Origin: Clostridium sp. CAG:780
Lineage (GTDB): Bacteria > Bacillota > Clostridia > TANB77 > CAG-508
Assembly (NCBI GenBank): GCA_000434195.1
Contig: HF994434.1
Location: forward strand, 1 to 8,551
Reading direction: 5' to 3'
Length of the DNA: 8,551 bases
The notes beneath the pieces are model-generated. The model was not told the origin of the DNA and made no database searches. It was given only the letters and a program-made list of their open reading frames with translations. Within the stretch, counting starts at the first letter, position 1; each line of letters begins with the position of its first letter. Below, piece after piece: positions 6,193-8,551 of the stretch. A program made the position numbers and the translations under genes.

Positions 6193-6453
6193 TTACATTG
6201 CTATTAATATTAGAAGAACCATTGATATATATAGAAAAGCACATATCGAAAGTCCTATAATTCCTGTAATTAATCCTGCTTTTCCTAGTTTGCTTCCCAT
6301 TTCTCTTGCTGTTTTTGCTCCAAATACTATTGCTAATATTCCTGTTGGAATACATATATACCAAAATAGTCCAAATACTATTGATACTATTCCTAATGTT
6401 AATGCTGCAACACTCATTCCTGTTCTACTCTTTTCTTTTACTTCACCAGCCAT
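6193..6453 (-). CDS. DUF4190-type small membrane protein
   Basis: This 86-aa protein has a short polar N-terminus (MAGEVKEKSRTG), then two hydrophobic hairpins. One is centred on residues 13-45 (AALTLGIVSIVFGLF and the segment after it). The other is at about 58-85 (AGLITGIIGLSICAF onward). The Gly-rich 'AalTLGIvsivfgl...' and 'gkAGLItGIIGL' repeats are typical of DUF4190, a widespread family of unknown function in Gram-positive membranes. The ATG lies one nucleotide after the stop of the propeller gene, and the AGGAGG site (6462-6467) sits inside the last codons of that gene, so the two are probably translationally coupled. It is co-transcribed with surface proteins, which suggests an envelope accessory role, but no activity can be assigned. 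Confidence 0.87.
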   Translation of the reverse strand: MAGEVKEKSRTGMSVAALTLGIVSIVFGLFWYICIPTGILAIVFGAKTAREMGSKLGKAGLITGIIGLSICAFLYISMVLLILIAM

Positions 6454-6454
6454 T

Positions 6455-8437
6455 TTATTCTCCTCCTTTTATTTCTAGCTTTGATATTTCTTCTAGATTG
6501 TCTAGTTTATTTACTTTTATCATAGATTCTGATACTGTATACAAATTATCTTCAATCCATAATCCTCTTAGTAATTTGCTATTATAATAATATGGTTTGT
6601 AATTTGTTGTTTTGTCGTGATTAATTATTCCTTTTAAATTGAATCCATCTGTCAAGTTTATATTATAAACAAAATAACCTTCTGAGGTGTATTCTTCTTT
6701 GTAGTTTTTATAACTATTTACCAAAGTTTCAATATTTTCTCCATTTGATGTACTTATTTCTACATCACTTGGATAGTTGTTTACTGGAATTGCTATTATT
6801 CCTTTTTCTTTTGAAAATAATAGTGCTTTGTGATTTGTTAGAACTGCTGATGTTGCTCTTCTATCCCCTATTATTGTTTGTGAAATTTGAATTGGATTAT
6901 TTACGTCTGATACATCAAATAACGCCATCTTCATTCCTATTATTGTTACTGATGTACTTGTAATTCTTCCATAAATATTTCTATTTACTTTTTCTTCTGT
7001 TTGCATTCCTATTCCTATGATATGATTTTCATCATATGGATGTAGATATGTGCTATATCCCGGAATTTTTAATTTTCCTAACACTTTAGGATTTGCCGGA
7101 TCTTTTAAGTCTATTACATACAATGGATCAGTGTTTTTGTATGTTACCATGTAAGCTTTTTCTCCAACGAATCTTGTAGAATACATTTTTTCGCCTTCTG
7201 ATAGATAATCTGTTTCACCTATTTGTTTTAGCTTATTATCAAACACGGCTACTCTTGATCCTTTTGTTGTATATAGCCCTACTCTTAGATTTCCTTCATA
7301 TTCATCTAGCGAGAATTGGTTTATTGTTGTTCCTTCTACTTTTACTCTGTTGCTGTATTGAATATCTCCATCATCTTTGATTTTAAATTTATAAATATTG
7401 GTGTAATCGCCATACGAATAACTATCGTATTCCTCTACCATGTAATTCATAAATCCTATTATTCCACCTGGTCCAAATAGGTGCTTTAATGGTTCTTTTA
7501 CATTTGCTTTATTTTCATAGTCTTCATTTAGAAGATATATATTTTCTTCTGAAATGTATGCATTTTCAATGTCAAACAAATACGATTTTACTTTTACTTC
7601 ATCATTTTTATCTAAGTCTAGTTTTGAGATAATTGTTTGTTTATTTGATTTTACGTCCTTCAAATATTTTATATCATCTAATTTTATTTCTTTGTGATTA
7701 TTGTTTTCGATATATTCTCTTACTATGTTGTCGCCTACTTTTCTTAGCCTTTCTGATGATATAACATATAGTTTTCCATTTATGCATCTTGATGTGTAAT
7801 ATCTTGCTAGCAATGTATATTCTTTTACTAGTTTTGGATTTGATTTTGTAGTTATGTCATATACTGTTACCATTGTGTTGCTTTTTGCATGGTTCAAATA
7901 TTGTGTTGATATTACTATTAGCTTTTCTTTGTACAACATCAAATCTTCTGGCACATAATCTGTATCTGTATATATTTCTTTTTCTATTTTAATGTTTGTT
8001 GGATCTTGAACATTTGTTATTATTACTTTGTTTTCTGATATTGAATATATGTAATCTCCATCTGTTTTTGTAATGTCTGCTTCATCTACATTTTCTACTT
8101 GTAAATTTGTAGTTGAATGTTCTTTTGTAGATGAGGATGTTGTTGTATTGCTTTCGGTTGTAGAGTCTAGTGAAGTATCTCCATAAAACGGAATATAAGC
8201 CTTGTCATATCTGCCTGATGAAACATTTAAATCTAAGATTCCATATAATGGCATTGCAAAAAGTTTAAAATATCCATCCGAACTGTAGTTATTGTACCCT
8301 TCATATATTTTCATTAATTGTTTCTCAGACTTTACTGATAGTAGCTCTTTCTTGTTCATTTGACTAAATATTATGGCAATTATAACGATTGCTATAATTA
8401 ATACTATTGGTATTAATAGTTTCTTTTTATTTTTCAT
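6455..8437 (-). CDS. Beta-propeller domain protein, membrane-anchored or secreted (Beta_propel family)
   Basis: This 660-aa protein has a basic N-terminus and one hydrophobic signal anchor (about residues 7-25). A Ser/Thr-rich spacer (88-110) precedes the family hallmark TTNLQVENVDEADITKTDGD (109-128). Repeated short blades follow, each of the form 'vYDIT...NPKLVKEY' or 'VIDLKDPANPKVLGKL' (440-456). GYSTYLHPYDENHIIGIG (460-477), ALFDVSDVNNPIQIS (505-519) and AVLTNHKALLFSKEKGIIAI (531-550) are the C-terminal signatures of the bacterial Beta_propel family (Pfam 09826). Members are surface-exposed and their ligands are mostly unknown; no catalytic residues are evident. The length is typical and the gene looks intact. 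The ATG at 8437 has AGGAGG (complement of 8445-8450) exactly 7 nt upstream. It is the first gene of the operon with the DUF4190 protein and the polysaccharide deacetylase, which supports a cell-envelope function. Confidence 0.94.
   Translation of the reverse strand: MKNKKKLLIPIVLIIAIVIIAIIFSQMNKKELLSVKSEKQLMKIYEGYNNYSSDGYFKLFAMPLYGILDLNVSSGRYDKAYIPFYGDTSLDSTTESNTTTSSSTKEHSTTNLQVENVDEADITKTDGDYIYSISENKVIITNVQDPTNIKIEKEIYTDTDYVPEDLMLYKEKLIVISTQYLNHAKSNTMVTVYDITTKSNPKLVKEYTLLARYYTSRCINGKLYVISSERLRKVGDNIVREYIENNNHKEIKLDDIKYLKDVKSNKQTIISKLDLDKNDEVKVKSYLFDIENAYISEENIYLLNEDYENKANVKEPLKHLFGPGGIIGFMNYMVEEYDSYSYGDYTNIYKFKIKDDGDIQYSNRVKVEGTTINQFSLDEYEGNLRVGLYTTKGSRVAVFDNKLKQIGETDYLSEGEKMYSTRFVGEKAYMVTYKNTDPLYVIDLKDPANPKVLGKLKIPGYSTYLHPYDENHIIGIGMQTEEKVNRNIYGRITSTSVTIIGMKMALFDVSDVNNPIQISQTIIGDRRATSAVLTNHKALLFSKEKGIIAIPVNNYPSDVEISTSNGENIETLVNSYKNYKEEYTSEGYFVYNINLTDGFNLKGIINHDKTTNYKPYYYNSKLLRGLWIEDNLYTVSESMIKVNKLDNLEEISKLEIKGGE
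6462..6467 (-). promoter_or_regulatory. Ribosome binding site embedded in the end of the propeller gene
   Basis: AGGAGG overlaps the final Lys-Gly-Gly-Glu codons of the propeller gene and sits 8 nt before the ATG of the DUF4190 gene, whose start is 1 nt past the upstream stop. This arrangement supports translational coupling of the two genes. Confidence 0.85.
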
Positions 8438-8459
8438 ACCTCATCCTCCTTTGGACAAA

Positions 8460-8488
8460 ATTATATTATATGCTTTACTTTTTTTCAA
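8460..8488 (-). promoter_or_regulatory. Sigma-A promoter of the propeller-DUF4190-deacetylase operon
   Basis: On the minus strand a perfect TTGAAA (-35, complement of 8483-8488), a 17-nt spacer and a perfect TATAAT (-10, complement of 8460-8465) precede the gene. A second overlapping TATAAT (8465-8470) would leave only a 12-nt spacer and is less likely to be used. The start should fall near 8453, giving a very short leader of about 16 nt that is almost entirely ribosome binding site. Positions 8489-8551 upstream contain nothing I can identify. Confidence 0.85.
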
Positions 8489-8551
8489 TAGTTTTGTTTA
8501 ATTTCATTTGATATAGTTATTATTGTCCATTCAAAAAATAATAGCAACGCA

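Noticed and set aside
8465..8470. Second TATAAT as an alternative -10 for the propeller operon
   Set aside because: It leaves a 12-nt spacer from the TTGAAA box, well short of the usable 16-18 nt range, and no other -35 fits better.

Overview
The window is AT-rich throughout and uses the standard genetic code (TGG for Trp). Its genes carry strong AGGAGG-type ribosome binding sites, and its promoters are consensus sigma-A (TTGAAA or TTGATT, 17-nt spacers, TATAAT). Together with the protein families present, this points to a low-GC Gram-positive, probably an anaerobic clostridial-type Firmicute; the species cannot be named from the sequence.

Layout. (1) Positions 1-3952 hold a minus-strand operon read from a strong promoter at 3984-4012: a membrane-anchored DUF3298-like protein, DNA topoisomerase III (topB), a patatin-like phospholipase, and the start of an unrecognised protein that runs off the left edge. 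Gaps between these genes are 13, 23 and 37 nt. (2) Positions 4059-5275 hold a plus-strand unit that diverges from this operon: a consensus extended -10 promoter, about 515 nt of non-coding, highly structured RNA, a small protein with about four membrane segments, and a strong intrinsic terminator. I read this as an OLE RNA (ornate, large, extremophilic) with its partner gene oapA. (3) Positions 5274-8488 hold a second minus-strand operon, convergent with oapA and read from a promoter at 8460-8488: a secreted or membrane-anchored beta-propeller protein, an 86-aa DUF4190 membrane protein, and a membrane-anchored polysaccharide deacetylase. The terminator at 5233-5275 appears to serve both directions. 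Positions 8489-8551 show nothing I can call.

How it fits together. Operon 3 is a cell-envelope set (surface propeller, small membrane protein, glycan deacetylase). Operon 1 mixes an envelope protein with DNA topology and lipid hydrolysis functions and has no obvious single theme. The RNA/OapA unit is the notable element: OLE RNA forms a membrane ribonucleoprotein with OapA and is linked to stress tolerance and magnesium homeostasis. Here it stands alone with its own promoter and terminator, not inside the long operon described for Bacillus/Halalkalibacterium. The RNA is somewhat shorter than the roughly 600 nt usually quoted and shows many helices plus a candidate long-range loop pairing.
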